The notes: a model not told the origin generated them from the sequence alone. A DNA stretch of 64,000 nt from Oncomelania hupensis (GCA_036898135.1 CM072511.1:44832141-44896140), one strand, 5' to 3'. Shown: positions 32,886 to 45,030, counted from the stretch's first letter. Numbers and translations: made by a program.

Positions 32886-34479
32886 ACATCACAAAAAGTT
32901 AAGTACCACCATGAAAATTCGACCAAATTTAAATTTTGTTACCAGTACCCTTTAAATTAATTTTTAATCTTCACAGTCACTTTGCTTTGGTGCACAGGGT
33001 TGTAAAGTGTACAATGACTGCAACTGCAGCTGCACGTGCACCACGAGCAGTTTGAGGGAGACGCCTAAAGGCTGCGTATTTGACCCAAAAAATACTGGTT
33101 TTCCGTGCTCCACGCCCGATATTTCAAACTTTTTTGTGAGCAATGTTTGGTTGCAAATGCTGAAAGAAATGTCTGGCTGTGTGTTTTACTCACACATTTG
33201 CCTTTATAAGCAGCCGATTTTGCACAAACCATTACCAAACGAACATGCCGCCAAGACAAAAACTACAGGACTTCGACAGAACCCGAGCGATCACGTGGCT
33301 GCAGGATGGAGTGGGGGTGCGCGAAGTTGCTCGCAGACTTCATGTCTCTCACCCTGTCATCATCCGACTTCAAGAACGGTTCCATGCCACCGGCACTGTC
33401 AGGGAGAGGTCACGCTCTGGTCGGCCAAAGAAGACGACAGCGAGGGAGGACCGTTACATCCGTCGCCAAGCTACACAGCACAGACAAGTGACCGCCAATG
33501 TTATCCGAGGTCATTTGCGGGCAAGCACTAACACCACCATCAGTTCTCAGACAACTCGCAATCGCCTTCATGTCGCCAATTTGCGGGCTCGCCGTCCACT
33601 CAAGAGACCCCGACTGACTCAGAACCACCGGGCAGCCCGCAGAGCCTGGTGCGATGCGCATGCACGGTGGAATCGTGGTCAGTGGGCCAACGTCATGTTC
33701 AGCGATGAGTCCCGGTTTTGCCTGCACCCAACTGACGGACGAATTCGCGTTTGGAGGAGGCCCAGAGAGCGGCTGGCAGATGACGTCATCCAGGAGCACG
33801 TTCCCTTCGGGGGAGGGTCTGTGATGGTCTGGGCTGGAATAAGTACGCACCACAGGACGCCTCTGTACCACATAAATGGAAACCTTAATGGGCAGAGGTA
33901 TTTGGAAGAAATACTGCAGCCGCTGGTCATCCCAGGTCTTCAGCAGATTGGACCTAATGCTGTGCTTCAGGACGACAACGCCACACCTCATCGGGCACGA
34001 GCTGTCAACGCCTTTCTTCATCAAGCAGGAATCAACCGCATGCCTTGGCCAGCCAATAGTCCCGATCTCAACCCAATTGAGCATGTATGGGCTGAACTCG
34101 GTAGAAGAATAAGAGACAATCATCCTCCTGCTGCTAATCGCCAACAGCTGCTGGACTGGCTTCAGCAGGAGTGGAATGCAATACCTCAGGCTTTCCTGGC
34201 TCGTCTTGTAAACTCCATGAGGCAACGCTGCATTGACTGTGTGGCAGCGAATGGAGGCCACACTCGTTATTGACATTGGGCGATGTTGTGACTTTTGATT
34301 TTGAGGGGTACCCGTTTGTAACTGTTGTAGCGTAATAACCAATAAACCGTTCTTAATGAAATTTGGTATTATGTTGATTGACATAATAAATTAATTGATT
34401 CCAAAATTTCAAATACTTCTGTTTTGTGGGTTTTGTTTGACTTGCGTTTATGTAAGTGGTACTTAACTTTTTGTGATGT
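32886..34479 (+). mobile_element. Complete Tc1-type transposon
   Basis: Perfect 24-bp terminal inverted repeats at 32886-32909 and 34456-34479 (outer 20 bases ACATCACAAAAAGTTAAGTA). They enclose 1.59 kb with an uninterrupted transposase gene. Size and gene length match classic Tc1 elements. TA dinucleotides occur just outside both ends, but the exact target duplication is uncertain by one or two bases. An AATAAA lies at 34340. Confidence 0.9.
33245..34273 (+). CDS. Tc1/mariner transposase (DD34E)
   Basis: 342 residues from the ATG at 33245; the frame is open upstream but would need a GTG start. Residues about 8-110 contain two helix-turn-helix DNA-binding units (GVREVARRLHVSHPVIIRLQ), with an AT-hook-like SGRPKK between them. 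The catalytic triad is D154 (VMFSDESRF), D244 (QDDNATPHRA) and E279 (SPDLNPIEHVW), with 34 residues between the last two. The order and total length are normal for Tc1 transposases (about 340). No stop, frameshift or missing catalytic residue is seen, so the enzyme may be functional. It would cut at the 24-bp ends and insert at TA sites. The gene has no visible intron. Confidence 0.93.
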   Translation: MPPRQKLQDFDRTRAITWLQDGVGVREVARRLHVSHPVIIRLQERFHATGTVRERSRSGRPKKTTAREDRYIRRQATQHRQVTANVIRGHLRASTNTTISSQTTRNRLHVANLRARRPLKRPRLTQNHRAARRAWCDAHARWNRGQWANVMFSDESRFCLHPTDGRIRVWRRPRERLADDVIQEHVPFGGGSVMVWAGISTHHRTPLYHINGNLNGQRYLEEILQPLVIPGLQQIGPNAVLQDDNATPHRARAVNAFLHQAGINRMPWPANSPDLNPIEHVWAELGRRIRDNHPPAANRQQLLDWLQQEWNAIPQAFLARLVNSMRQRCIDCVAANGGHTRY

Positions 34480-36305
34480 TTTTAGATGCACTACTGCCTA
34501 TTGCTTGCAATGACGGTAAAAGGTTATATCGACTTCTTATTACACTTATCAAGGACACTCATGTGACATTGAAATCATGTCGTTACAGTGGACCATAGAA
34601 ATTATGGTAAACAGATACACAAATGTATGTAGACTACAGAGTGCTCTCTCTCTCTCTCTCTCTCTCTCACTCACCCCTTCCTTCCCCCCGCCCTCCTTTC
34701 ATCCTCTAACATGACCTCCAAACTCCATGCAAGTTGTGACTGCATATATTTTTTGGGCGGGTTTGTGATGTATTGTTGCGAGTCACTTCACTAGCTGACC
34801 GCATTCTTGTATAACTGCTGTTTGTCCAGTCTCCTTAGTTTGGTAAACATTTCCAGGCCATATCAAGCGCTTGCGCTTGCAACACACACACTCATGGAAG
34901 CAGCTTTTTTTAATGCAAAAATATATAGTTCTTTATTATATAATGCACTTTCCAACTCAAAGAACTGTTCAAGACGTAGGCAACGATCAAGAACGAACTC
35001 CAGCAGTCTGTTTGCTGCGACAAGCGCTCAGGTAAAATTATTGAAAGTTGTGCCTTTGAGAAAACCAAACACGTGTTACCCAGTGTTGCAAGTCGGTTTC
35101 TTAGGCGATAGACTTTCATTTTACAGGTCCTTTCGCTCATGTTTGTATGTGTAGGTGTGTATGTAGGTCGGTTTGTGCGTGTGTGTGTGTGTGTGTGTGT
35201 GCCTGTGTGTGTGTAAAATTAAGTGCTTAAATAAGAAGCGACGGCAGTGTGTGGCAAACAGTATAATATTATTCTAATAATATCATTACACGCATGTGTA
35301 GGGGGGGAATAGATGTAACAAATGAAAGCCAAGCAAATCAAGAAGGTGAATAAATTAAAAAAAACCACTAAAGCTCTGTTTAGAAGAATAGGCTGAACAC
35401 TAACGCTAGCGGTGACAGCATTTCTTCTGAGAGCATTCTATTGAACGTGAAGAAGAAGCTCAACCAAACCTTTGTCTTCCCTTTTGCTGCTTTTGTCTTC
35501 ATCTTCCCCCACCGTCGTACTCCCATCCGTGCATACCTTGTTTCAAGGTCCCCTACCTTCTCTATTACTTCCGCTCTCCCAGACCTCCCACCAACCTATT
35601 GCATCCGTTTAAACTAAGTTAAGAAGTTGTAACAGTTTCTATGCATTGTTTATCATTACAGACAGAACAGTGCAAGGAGTTTTATTTTGTTTTTACTTTT
35701 ATGCAAGAAGCAGATTAACCGCATGGGTAAGAGAACGTGCACTTTAACGTTTAACACACGAACGAAACGATGCACAAATATTCAGTGACCACATCATGTG
35801 GGTGGCGTACGGAATGAATGTAATTATTGAGCAACCACCTGTTGAATTGACTTTTCTGCAGAGGACTGGAAGATTGCGGTTGTTGATACAACGACCCTAG
35901 AAACGAATCGCAGAATGGAGTTTAACATTGATTAGAATTTTTCGCCGCGTTTACCACTCACAAACACACACACCCACCCACCCACACACACACACACACA
36001 CCCACACACCCACACACACCCACACAAACAAACAAAGGATTTCAATTTGATTCGACGCTCATACCTTTCGCTGGTTTAGTGTTCTGATTAGCTGCCTTCG
36101 CGAGTTTCCTTTTATGTTTCATTAATTCGTTTCCGATGTTGATTCAGCTTCAACCTACATCAGTTGCCTTGTAAATATTTAAAAGGAAGGGTTTGTCTTG
36201 TGCGTAATCTGCCCAATACTTGATCTCTACTCCTCTCTTCCTTTACATCTGTTGCTGTTGAATGTGTTCTGCTGACACCTACTGTTTCTCTGGGTTGAAA
36301 TAAGG
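34480..36305. other. No supported gene; small microsatellites
   Basis: (TC)n at 34644-34673, (GT)n at about 35177-35215, CA-rich DNA at 35966-36025. Short frames only. Confidence 0.55.
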
Positions 36306-36378
<73 letters not shown>

Positions 36379-36525
36379 GTTTAATTAACTAATTACTAAT
36401 CTACCACGCAATGCCACACCTTCAGACAACAGCTGCAGGCAGACTGAAGTGGCGAATATTCTTCGCGTCAGCATCCCTCATGTCTCCCCAACGTCCCGAC
36501 TGGCTGCGGGACTGATGATGATGAT

Positions 36526-36586
<61 letters not shown>

Positions 36587-36593
36587 CTTCTTC

Positions 36594-36625
<32 letters not shown>

Positions 36626-36661
36626 CTTCTTCTTCTTCTTCTTCTTCTTCTTCTTCTTCTT
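36306..36661 (+). repeat. (TTA)n, (GAT)n and (TTC)n microsatellites
   Basis: (TTA)n at 36306-36378; (GAT)n at 36513-36587 runs directly into (TTC)n at 36588-36661. Confidence 0.95.
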
Positions 36662-36935
36662 TATTGTTCTCTCACAAACAAACCCCTGTACTTTATCCTT
36701 CTTCATTCTTCAACCACGCTCTTTCAGATTTGCGTCAATGCACTTATAGGAGGAGTGCATCTGGGTTTAAGTTGAGCTCGTGATTGTTGATAAACCCAAT
36801 GCGTTTAAGCCTTCCTTATATATTGCGCGTTCTTTTTGTGCTTTGCTTCCGCGAGGTTGTAGAACTCGATATCTATCGTTACAATTCCTCTCCCTCGCCC
36901 CTTTACCTTACCTTCTCCCCTTTCCCTCTCTTCCC

Positions 36936-36937
<2 letters not shown>

Positions 36938-36975
<38 letters not shown>

Positions 36976-37126
36976 AACCCCGTGAGCCCTCCATTCCCCC
37001 CTCCCTTTCCCGTGAGAGTCATTTTCTGCGTATGTTTTTGTTTTGTTTCCGTGCAATAGAATTCTATATTTATAGGGTTCATCTAACAGTGCGTAATTCT
37101 TTTCTTCCAAGCACTCTCTCTCTCTC

Positions 37127-37168
<42 letters not shown>

Positions 37169-37245
37169 CCTCCCTCCTTTTTCTCTCTCTCCATTTGGCA
37201 TGGTTTAATGTCCATCAAATAAAGATAATTGGTGTACTTAGTTTT

Positions 37246-37306
<61 letters not shown>

Positions 37307-37310
37307 ACCC
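36938..37310 (+). repeat. Three (CT)n tracts
   Basis: CT arrays at 36938-36973, 37112-37165 and 37246-37310. The long minus-strand Arg/Glu frame here is their translation. Confidence 0.92.
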
Positions 37311-38230
37311 CTCTCCCCCTCTCTCCATTCATTGTTCTAATGTGCCATGACAAATGGGATGTTTACTTATAATTTGAAGGGACCAGTTAGTCGGAGCATC
37401 TTTCTTGTTTTCCTGTATGAATTTACCATCGCACTCGGGTTGTTTCCGTGGTTTATTCTTTGCCTTGTTGATTTTCGGAGAGCTTTATATAATGAGTGCA
37501 ATTGGTTTTTCATTTATTTGAAATATGTTTCAATGATTAATGCTTAATTTTGGTTCTTGCTTTCGTTTAATTAGGTATATGCTATACACTAAACTGTTTT
37601 GCCTCGATTAAAATAAAATCTGTTGCCTTTGTTGTTGTTGTTGTTGCTCTCTGTGAAAGAGTGGACTATTGTGTACTAGAATGATTACGAACAGGATACA
37701 AGCAGGAAAATTGACATTATCTCCACAAGGATGAAAGCAATAGTCTCTACTACAGGAAGAGGAGTCAATTGTGTTACGCCTTAACTCATTTAATGACCTC
37801 TCTTCTTCCAAGCATCTTATTGACATCTTCCCGAAGAATTTAGAAAAAGAAGAGATGTCTATGTGAGAGAGTATGGAGGGAGAGAGAGAAAATGAAGGGG
37901 TTCTATGTAAAGCAGCTTAGTTTATTGCCATCATTATCTCGCCTTTAGCAAAGCATCTTACAGTCTGGTTTAAGGAAATTTAGAACGGAAGATCGCCGGT
38001 TGGGGTTCTAACTACAAGGAAAACCTTGGGCTGTTTATTGCGTGTAATAATTACTATCCGTTTTGCGAGAATATTACGGACTTGCGACTTCTGTCTTTAC
38101 AGAAGAAATAAAGGGGTAAAATGGGTGATGGCGGTAGTAGAAATGTTCCTAATTCGGTTTAAAAGGAAACGAAGGTAAAAAAATAGTTTTGCTTACCTCG
38201 ACGGTCATCTGAGGAATGTTTTCAGCTGTT
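37311..38230. other. No supported gene
   Basis: A weak tRNA-like patch near 37950-38010 could be an old SINE head. Otherwise unrecognised. Confidence 0.45.
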
Positions 38231-38241
38231 CCTGGGATGGG

Positions 38242-38437
38242 TAAAGGGTAATTGTAGATCATAGTCACACGACACCGGAGCGTATAGGCGACTACTGGTC
38301 ACATTATTCTGACACCAGTGAACCAGTTGATGGTAAGGGGAAAATAATATGGTCACACATTGGCCAATCCGGGATTCGAACCAGGTACCTTTCGGTTACT
38401 AGTAAGACGCTCTACCAACTGAGCTACCCGGCCCCAC
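38242..38437 (-). mobile_element. tRNA-Thr-like SINE (family A), copy 3
   Basis: Same family as 31729-31938 and 32482-32676, with box B (GGTTCGAATCCC, minus) at about 38365-38376. Flanked by a perfect 11-bp duplication CCTGGGATGGG at 38231-38241 and 38438-38448. Confidence 0.9.
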
Positions 38438-38448
38438 CCTGGGATGGG

Positions 38449-38867
38449 CCGACGCGCGTGCTCCTATTTATTTCGTTTTCTTCGCTTCCACTGCGTATTT
38501 ATTTAGGCGGAATCAGTAGTTCTCGAGGAAGCTGGATGGTGTAGAAAATGAATGTTACACATTCGTGAGATCGCGTCACTCTGCGCTTAACTTGACCTGT
38601 CACCGTTTTGTTTGTTTGTTTGTTTGTGAGTTGTTGTTTTTGTTGTAGTTGTTGTTTTTAATAGAATTAGCTTTTAAGTCTTGGCCTACTCATTTGGTTT
38701 TCTCTAAGACTTACTGATCGTATCGTATCGTATTGATGCGATTGAAAAATAAGGCGGCGGTGGTGATGATGGTGATAGTTTAGGAGTCGTATGTGGTAAT
38801 GATGATGAATTTGAGGAGAATATTCACCAACACTGAAAAAGACTAGTGTGCTGTAGAAAGCAAACTG

Positions 38868-38905
<38 letters not shown>

Positions 38906-39688
38906 TATAATGTATATGTATATACACAATGTATATATTAGATATTGGACAGGACAGTAAAAGCAAAATTTAGAAATAAACTTCAAACATCACCCACGCA
39001 CCCCCACCCCAATTATATTCCCCCTCCTTCTTCTTCATCCCTTTCCATTCGTCTCACCCACTCGAAATAAAACCCAAAAACAACAACAACCGCATATCTC
39101 AACTGTGAAAGGGACCACAAGTTTGTTGAATGACCTGTCTTGGGAGGAAGTATAAGGTTCAACCAGGGCAAGTTGAACAGACTCGCGCCTGGGGCTAAAG
39201 TGTAAGAAATTTTATTACAGAGAGACAAGGAGAGCGCTCTTAGGACAAAAGATGGCTAGTGGGCAGGATGCAACTTTGGGGGAAAAGGAAAGCCATTGAC
39301 ATGCAGGGCTGTTGCATAATTAATGAAAGCAGAGAGGGAAAGGGGAGAGAGACAACAGGCTTTCCCTCGTACAAATCGGATTTGGCAGCAAAAAGGCTTT
39401 CTGCGCTTGTTGTGTCCCACATAAGGTGTGTGACAGACACATGCGCAGGACTTCTGCTGGAGTCCCGCAGTTTCTCACTCAGATGCACCTTTTGAGTGGG
39501 GAAAAAATGGTTTGAAGCTGTGGAACCTTCGATCTTCTGCTAACTGATGTTCTTCATGATGATGAGAACCCTTTTTTTTTTTTTTTTTTTTAACTGATGG
39601 TTACGACGATGAGGACGACGCTTGTTTATCTTTATCACTTTTATCCTTGAGAGTATAAAGACTATTCCAGCTCATGTGATGAGTGTTA
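38449..39688. other. No supported gene
   Basis: (CA)n at 38870-38902 and poly-T at 39571-39591. Short frames only. Confidence 0.5.
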
Positions 39689-39690
39689 AC

Positions 39691-39754
<64 letters not shown>

Positions 39755-40179
39755 GAGGATTTGTATAGCGCACTTATCTCGCCGTACTTGACCAGACTCT
39801 AAGCGCTGGCCGATACACGATCTAATTCAAACCGCCCGAGACGCCCACCCGCAGCCTTTGGGCGCAGGATCTGACGCCCGGACAACTGAGAACTAGCCTG
39901 GCCAGCCAGGGACGGGGGAGGGGGACCAATTGCATGCTGGGTGTGTTCTTGTTACCGGCACTCGGTCTAGGACATGAGCGTCAGGATCTTTAAAGTCCGT
40001 TATGATGGAATGTATGCGACACACAGACTAGACCTCGGTTTATACTCTCATCCGAAGGAGTAGGAAACGGGAGTTAAGTGTCTTTCCCAGGGACACAACA
40101 CAATCAATGGCCCGGACAGGGCTCGAACCCGGGACCTTCAGATCCGCAAGCCAAAGCACTACTATTAGACCACAGTGCC
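39689..40179 (-). mobile_element. tRNA-headed SINE with V-domain-like core, (ATT)n tail
   Basis: The minus-strand head has box B GGTTCGAGCCC (about 40117-40130). A core CCCTGGGAAAGACACTTAAC follows, resembling the conserved V-SINE-type domain. The 3' end reads GCGCTATACAAATCC, resembling LINE-derived SINE tails, and runs into the triplet array at 39689-39754. About 425 bp without the tail. Confidence 0.68.
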
Positions 40180-40202
40180 TACTACTAAGACATCAGATGG
40201 TG

Positions 40203-40284
40203 AGTAGTATAGCGGTTTGGGCACACGCTAGCAGTGTTTCATGTTGGTCAACGAGACACCGACATCTTTTTTTTTTTTTTTTTG
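40203..40284 (+). repeat. Fragment related to the 5S-SINE head, with poly-T
   Basis: GGGCACACGCTAGCA, then GTTTCATG, matches the head of the SINE at 32108-32425 (opposite strand). The fragment ends in a poly-T run at 40268-40284. Confidence 0.55.
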
Positions 40285-40401
40285 AATGTGTTATTAGAAA
40301 ATGTTTATTAAGCATTCAGTTATCAAAATACATTTACAGTACTAAATGAAAGTTATATAATGAATGACACATATCTTTGGTACTCTTGTGTTTTTCTTTG
40401 T

Positions 40402-40403
40402 TT

Positions 40404-40457
<54 letters not shown>
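40402..40457 (+). repeat. (CT)n microsatellite
   Basis: CT array with one G interruption. Confidence 0.92.
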
Positions 40458-40462
<5 letters not shown>

Positions 40463-41085
40463 CCCTCTCTCTCTGTACGCGCGCGCACGCATAGTACTAC
40501 CACAAAGCACGCATAGTACTACCACTAAGTAGCGACCGATTTCTACAATATCTTGAGGTCATGGAACTCGAGGAACGATTTGCGCGCTTGTACCTTCATT
40601 TTCTGTTTCCTGCTTTTTTTTGCCGTATCCTGCTGCTGCAGTTTTAGCAGTTCTAGATCTTTCCTTATTGCACACGACTTACGCTGTTTTATTGCCGTTC
40701 TTGCCCTTATAGCTAGAGTAGTACGCGTCGTCTGCAGGGGAGGAAGCGGCGACTACTCTATATGTTCGGTAACAAAGTGGAATAGAATAGACTTGGTCTA
40801 AAGTGTGGGTCTTTTTATGCAGTTGGACTTTAACTTTTAAGGGTCTATCCATACTCTTCTAGCATAAATTATATAGTTGGGCCTTCCGATAGCTCTTAAT
40901 GATGATAATACATCCTTATTGCACGGACAAGCTACACTTTCTTCCTTTAATTTTTATGACGCGGATAGCCTAATCTTAAACCTGTTGTTGATGATGGTGA
41001 TGATGGTGATACCACGCCTTTTTCTGTAGTTGTAGACTCTTAAGATATACACGCCTGGCGGCTATATCTCACAACAGGTCCCTTG

Positions 41086-41120
<35 letters not shown>

Positions 41121-42107
41121 AGAAAAAAAAGTTTGCGGCTTGAGGTGTTGGCCTGAGCTGGGCTAAAAAAAAAATTGCATGGAGGAAAAAAGTTGCTTGC
41201 GTAGTAAGGAAGGAGCTTATCTTTCCCGGGAAATATATTGTGATATATTTATCTTCGCTAAATTGGTGCATTCGAGTTCGAACGCGCATAACGGTCCAAG
41301 GTAGTATATTTCTTGCCTGGCGCTGACGCTCGACTCTTGTTCGATTCTCAGAAACAGTCACACTCGCCGTGGTGGGGGATGGGAAGGGGATGGGTGTGTT
41401 AATCCTGCTTGAGCACGCGGAATCATGAATATACTATGTATTCTTTATCTTATAATACATAATAAAGACGCTTAAGTTTGCACATGAGGTCTCTTGACGC
41501 AGAGAGAAAAAGCAACTTCATAATGCCCAAAAACATTAGAATACAGGACCACTTAGGCCAAGGCACACTTCGCAGCTGAGACCAACCGAGGCTTACGCTC
41601 GCCTCCCCACTACTTGTGGAAAGGGATTCGGCGAGCCTTAGCTGTGCTGTGTGATGCCAAGAGTGGAGCTCGGATGGGACTGACTCAAACGAATATTCAG
41701 TAAGCTCATTCTCTACTGTCGTCTGAATGAGGAAGAGGGGAGCAGAATGAACAGACACATGGCTCACAATAGCCTACAATTAAAACCCTGTAACGCTTGG
41801 TAGCTTATATATTTAAAAAAAAGTATATATAAATAATAATAAATAATAATAATACAGGACGCTGTGACGCGCTTTTTCCTCAGTCGAAGCGAGGGGATCT
41901 GAGGAATTCGCTATTACAGAAGTCGGAATAGAAATCAATTTTTATGTTTGAATTTTGTTTTAAATTGACTGCATCTAATATTATTTTTGAAGGGAGAGAG
42001 GGAGGGAAGAAATCGGCGTACCCGGAGAAACCCTATAATGATAAAAACACCAACCGTACAGCGCACAGTAGCCTGCCTATATGACAGTAAAAAACACAAA
42101 CCACTTT
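40458..42107. other. No supported gene
   Basis: Poly-A at 41089-41117 (40 kb side unrecognised). A 105-codon minus frame at 41450-41767 has no recognisable domain. Confidence 0.45.
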
Positions 42108-42975
42108 ACATAAGAGGACGGGCCTGTCATAACGCAACAAGTAATGATATTAATACATAAGATAGACGGGCCTGTCATAACGCAACAAGTAATGATATTA
42201 TTACATAAGAGAGACGGGCCTGTCATAACGCAACAAGTAATGATATTATTACATAAGAGAGGCGGGCCTGTCATAACGCAACAAGTAATGATATTATTAC
42301 ATAAGAGAGACGGGCCTGTCATAACGCAACAAGTAATAATATTATTACATAAGAGAGACGGGCCTGTCATAACGCAACACGTAATTTTAATATATAAGAG
42401 AGACGGGCCTTTCAAAACGCAAAAAGTAATGATAATAATACATAAGATAGACGGGGCTTTCATAACGCAACAAGTAATGATACTAATACATAAGAGAGAG
42501 AGAGAGAGAGAGGCCTGTCATAAACAATTAATGATAATAATACATAGGAGAGACGGGCCTGTCATAACGCAACAAGTAATTTTAATATATAAGAGAGACG
42601 GGCCTTTCATAACGCAAAAAGTAATGATAATAATATATAAGATAGACAGGGGCTTTCATAACGCAACAAGTAATGATACTAATACATAAGAAAGAGAGAG
42701 AGAGAGGCCTGTCATAAACAAGTAATGATAATAATACATAAGAGAGACGGGCCTTTCATAACGCAACTAGTAATGATAATACTACATAATAGAGACGGGC
42801 CTTTCATAACGCAACGAGTAATTATAATACATAAGAGAGACGGACCTGTCATAACGCAACAAGTAATGATAATAATACGTAAGAGGGACGGACCTGTCAT
42901 AACGCAACAAGTAATGATAATAATACGTAAGAGGGACGGGCCTGTCATAACGCAACAAGTAATGATAATAATACA
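42108..42975 (+). repeat. 48-bp minisatellite, about 18 units
   Basis: The unit is GGCCTGTCATAACGCAACAA plus GTAATGATATTATTACATAA and GAGAGACG; 45-bp variants also occur. The block at about 42382-42540 is repeated at about 42578-42735 (196-bp offset), including local GA expansions at 42490 and 42690. Because 48 and 45 are multiples of three and the unit lacks stops in several phases, frames stay open on both strands (16-residue repeat with RDGPVITQ). I see no evidence that it is translated. Confidence 0.92.
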
Positions 42976-43780
42976 CAGACAGTGTGGCTATTGTGTCTAC
43001 GTTCTGGCAGCAGTCTCTCGCTGGCTATGCATCATTCGGCACGGAAGTCTGTTAATGTCTGGCATCGCTGAGCCTTTTATCGCGCACGTCCCATATTACG
43101 AGAAAAGGTGGGTAGGAGTGGAACAAGGAACAGTAACATGGACTCTGTTACACCCATTACCCACCCACCCACCCACAAATATAGAGGATGCGGGTAGAAG
43201 CTAACGCGGAGAGCAATGTGTTTATAACTGAAAGTCCACAATGAAGATTCAGGAGGGAATTATAACATCGTGAAAGGAAAGCAAATAAGAAAAGTTTATA
43301 TAAGTCTCTTTAAAAAAGACAAGGGATGATGTGGAAGTATGGCATATTAGGGAAAGTATATGTAGAAAAAAAAGTAAACGATTTAGGAGGAAAACACAAG
43401 GAATAATGTGAAACGATGGGAGATAGAGGGACGACTACGGGAGATGTGTGGAGGGGGTGGGCCATTTCCCAGGGTGTTAGGTTGGCAATCGTGTGTGCTG
43501 GATAATGCGTTTTGTTTCTGCATAAATCGCCATCCTCTTTACCGAACAGCATTCGTCGACGCCAACACAACTGTTAGGTGATGCCAGAGCATTTGCAGGC
43601 CACCCGAGTTTCTTCATTTGGGAAATGCATGGCCGCAGTGTTGTATGATGCATACAGCATACTGAGGCGTGCCATGTACTAAGTAAAGCGTATGGTTTAT
43701 CAGGTTCAGCTGCCCTATGGTGTTGTTACTGGTCTATTGGGTGCTTTTTGTATTAAAGTAAGCGTTGTGGAGTATAGTTA
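42976..43780. other. No supported gene
   Basis: Short frames only. Confidence 0.5.
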
Positions 43781-43782
43781 AA

Positions 43783-44612
43783 AAGAAGAACAGTTTTATC
43801 GCTTATGCTGATGATATTGATGGATTGGCTGGAGAGGAACAAGAACTTGAACAGCTGGTACAGAGGCTTGACACCACCTCCAGAGCTTATGGAATGGAAA
43901 TAAGTGTAGAGAAGACCAAAATGATGACCAACAACACCAATGGCATCAACACGGACATCAAAGTGCAAGGCCAATCCCTCAACACAGTGCATAGCTTCAA
44001 ATATTTAGGAGCCATTGTATCAGACAATGGGTCCCGACAGGAAGTCCTCTCCAGGATCGCACAAACAACTGCTGCCCTGACAAGGTTGATGCCCATTTGG
44101 AAAGACAGGACCATCAGTCTACATTTCAAAGTAAGACTGCTGCGCTCCCTTGTCATCTCCATCTTCCTATATGCTTGCGAAGCATAGACCCTCACAGCAA
44201 ATCTCGAACGAAGAATACAAAGCATGGAGATGAGGTGCTACAGAAGACTTCTGGGCATTTCCTATACCCAACACATCACCAACGACGAAGTCCGACAGAC
44301 CATCACACAAGCCATTGGACAACACGGTGACCTGCTCACAGTGGTGAAGAAACGGAAACTCCGATGGTATGGCCACGTCACCAGATCATCAGGCCTTGCA
44401 AAGACCATTCTGCAAGGCACAGTGCAAGGAGGTAGAAGAAAAGGGAGACCGAAAAAGAGGTGGGAGGATAACATTCGAGAATGGAATGGTTTGACACTGA
44501 GCGAAGCCATCAGGGCTGCTGAGGACAGAGAAAGATGGAGTATGCTGGTTAAACGATCATCTGTGGTGCCACTACGACCTCCGGGTTACGGGACAGGATA
44601 AGATAGGATAGG
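43783..44612 (+). pseudogene. LINE reverse transcriptase 3' end, copy 2
   Basis: Starts just before the catalytic AYADD motif (43801-43815). It stays in one phase to 44601 with a single in-frame TAG at 44185-44187, where copy 1 has Trp. It encodes the RT thumb and C-terminal region, with KRKLRWYGHVTRSSGL, GRPKKRWEDNIREW and a C-terminus PLRPPGYGTG. It ends in GGATA units (tail). It is 5'-truncated, so not active. Confidence 0.85.
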
Positions 44613-44711
44613 CTGAAAAGCGGGTTATGTCGCTTTTATATTCAAACTGCATGTATAAAGTTGAAGTCACTGATCATCCGCGTGCCTTTCCCCCTGTTCT
44701 TAAAAGTTCCT

Positions 44712-45030
44712 AACCTATCATATCCTGTCCCGTAATTCGAAAGTCGTTGGGGCACCGCAGATGATCGTGTAACCAGCGTACTCCAGCTTTCTCTATCCTC
44801 AGCAACCCTCATGGCTTCGCTCAGTGTCTAGCCAGTCTATTCTCGAATGTTGTCCTCCCACCTCTTTTTCTGTCTCCCTCTTCTTCTGCCTCCTTGCACA
44901 GCACCGTGCCTTGCAGGATGGTCTTTGCAAGGCCTGATGCTCTGGTGACGTGGCCCTAGCATTGGAGTTTCCGTTTCTTCACCACTGTGACCTTGTCATC
45001 GTGTTGTCCAATGGCTTGCGTGATAGTTGA
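44712..45030 (-). pseudogene. LINE 3' end, copy 3 (inverted)
   Basis: Reverse complement of the last 320 bp of the same LINE, diverged. Tail-to-tail with copy 2, about 100 bp apart. Confidence 0.8.

Noticed and set aside
33179..33244. Extended start of the Tc1 transposase
   Set aside because: It would need a GTG start; the ATG at 33245 gives the family's normal length and N-terminus.
33007..33531. 174-codon plus frame overlapping the Tc1 5' region
   Set aside because: Overlaps the start of the transposase in another phase and has no domain.
33410..34384. 324-codon minus-strand reading frame
   Set aside because: It lies antisense to the intact Tc1 transposase, has no domain, and follows from the codon use of the real gene.
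36805..37353. 182-codon Arg/Glu-rich minus frame
   Set aside because: Translation of three (CT)n tracts.
42077..42463. 128-codon minus frame with repeated residues
   Set aside because: By-product of a 48-bp minisatellite whose unit lacks stops in several phases.
42108..42975. CRISPR array
   Set aside because: Units are contiguous tandem copies with no unique spacers, and the window is animal DNA.
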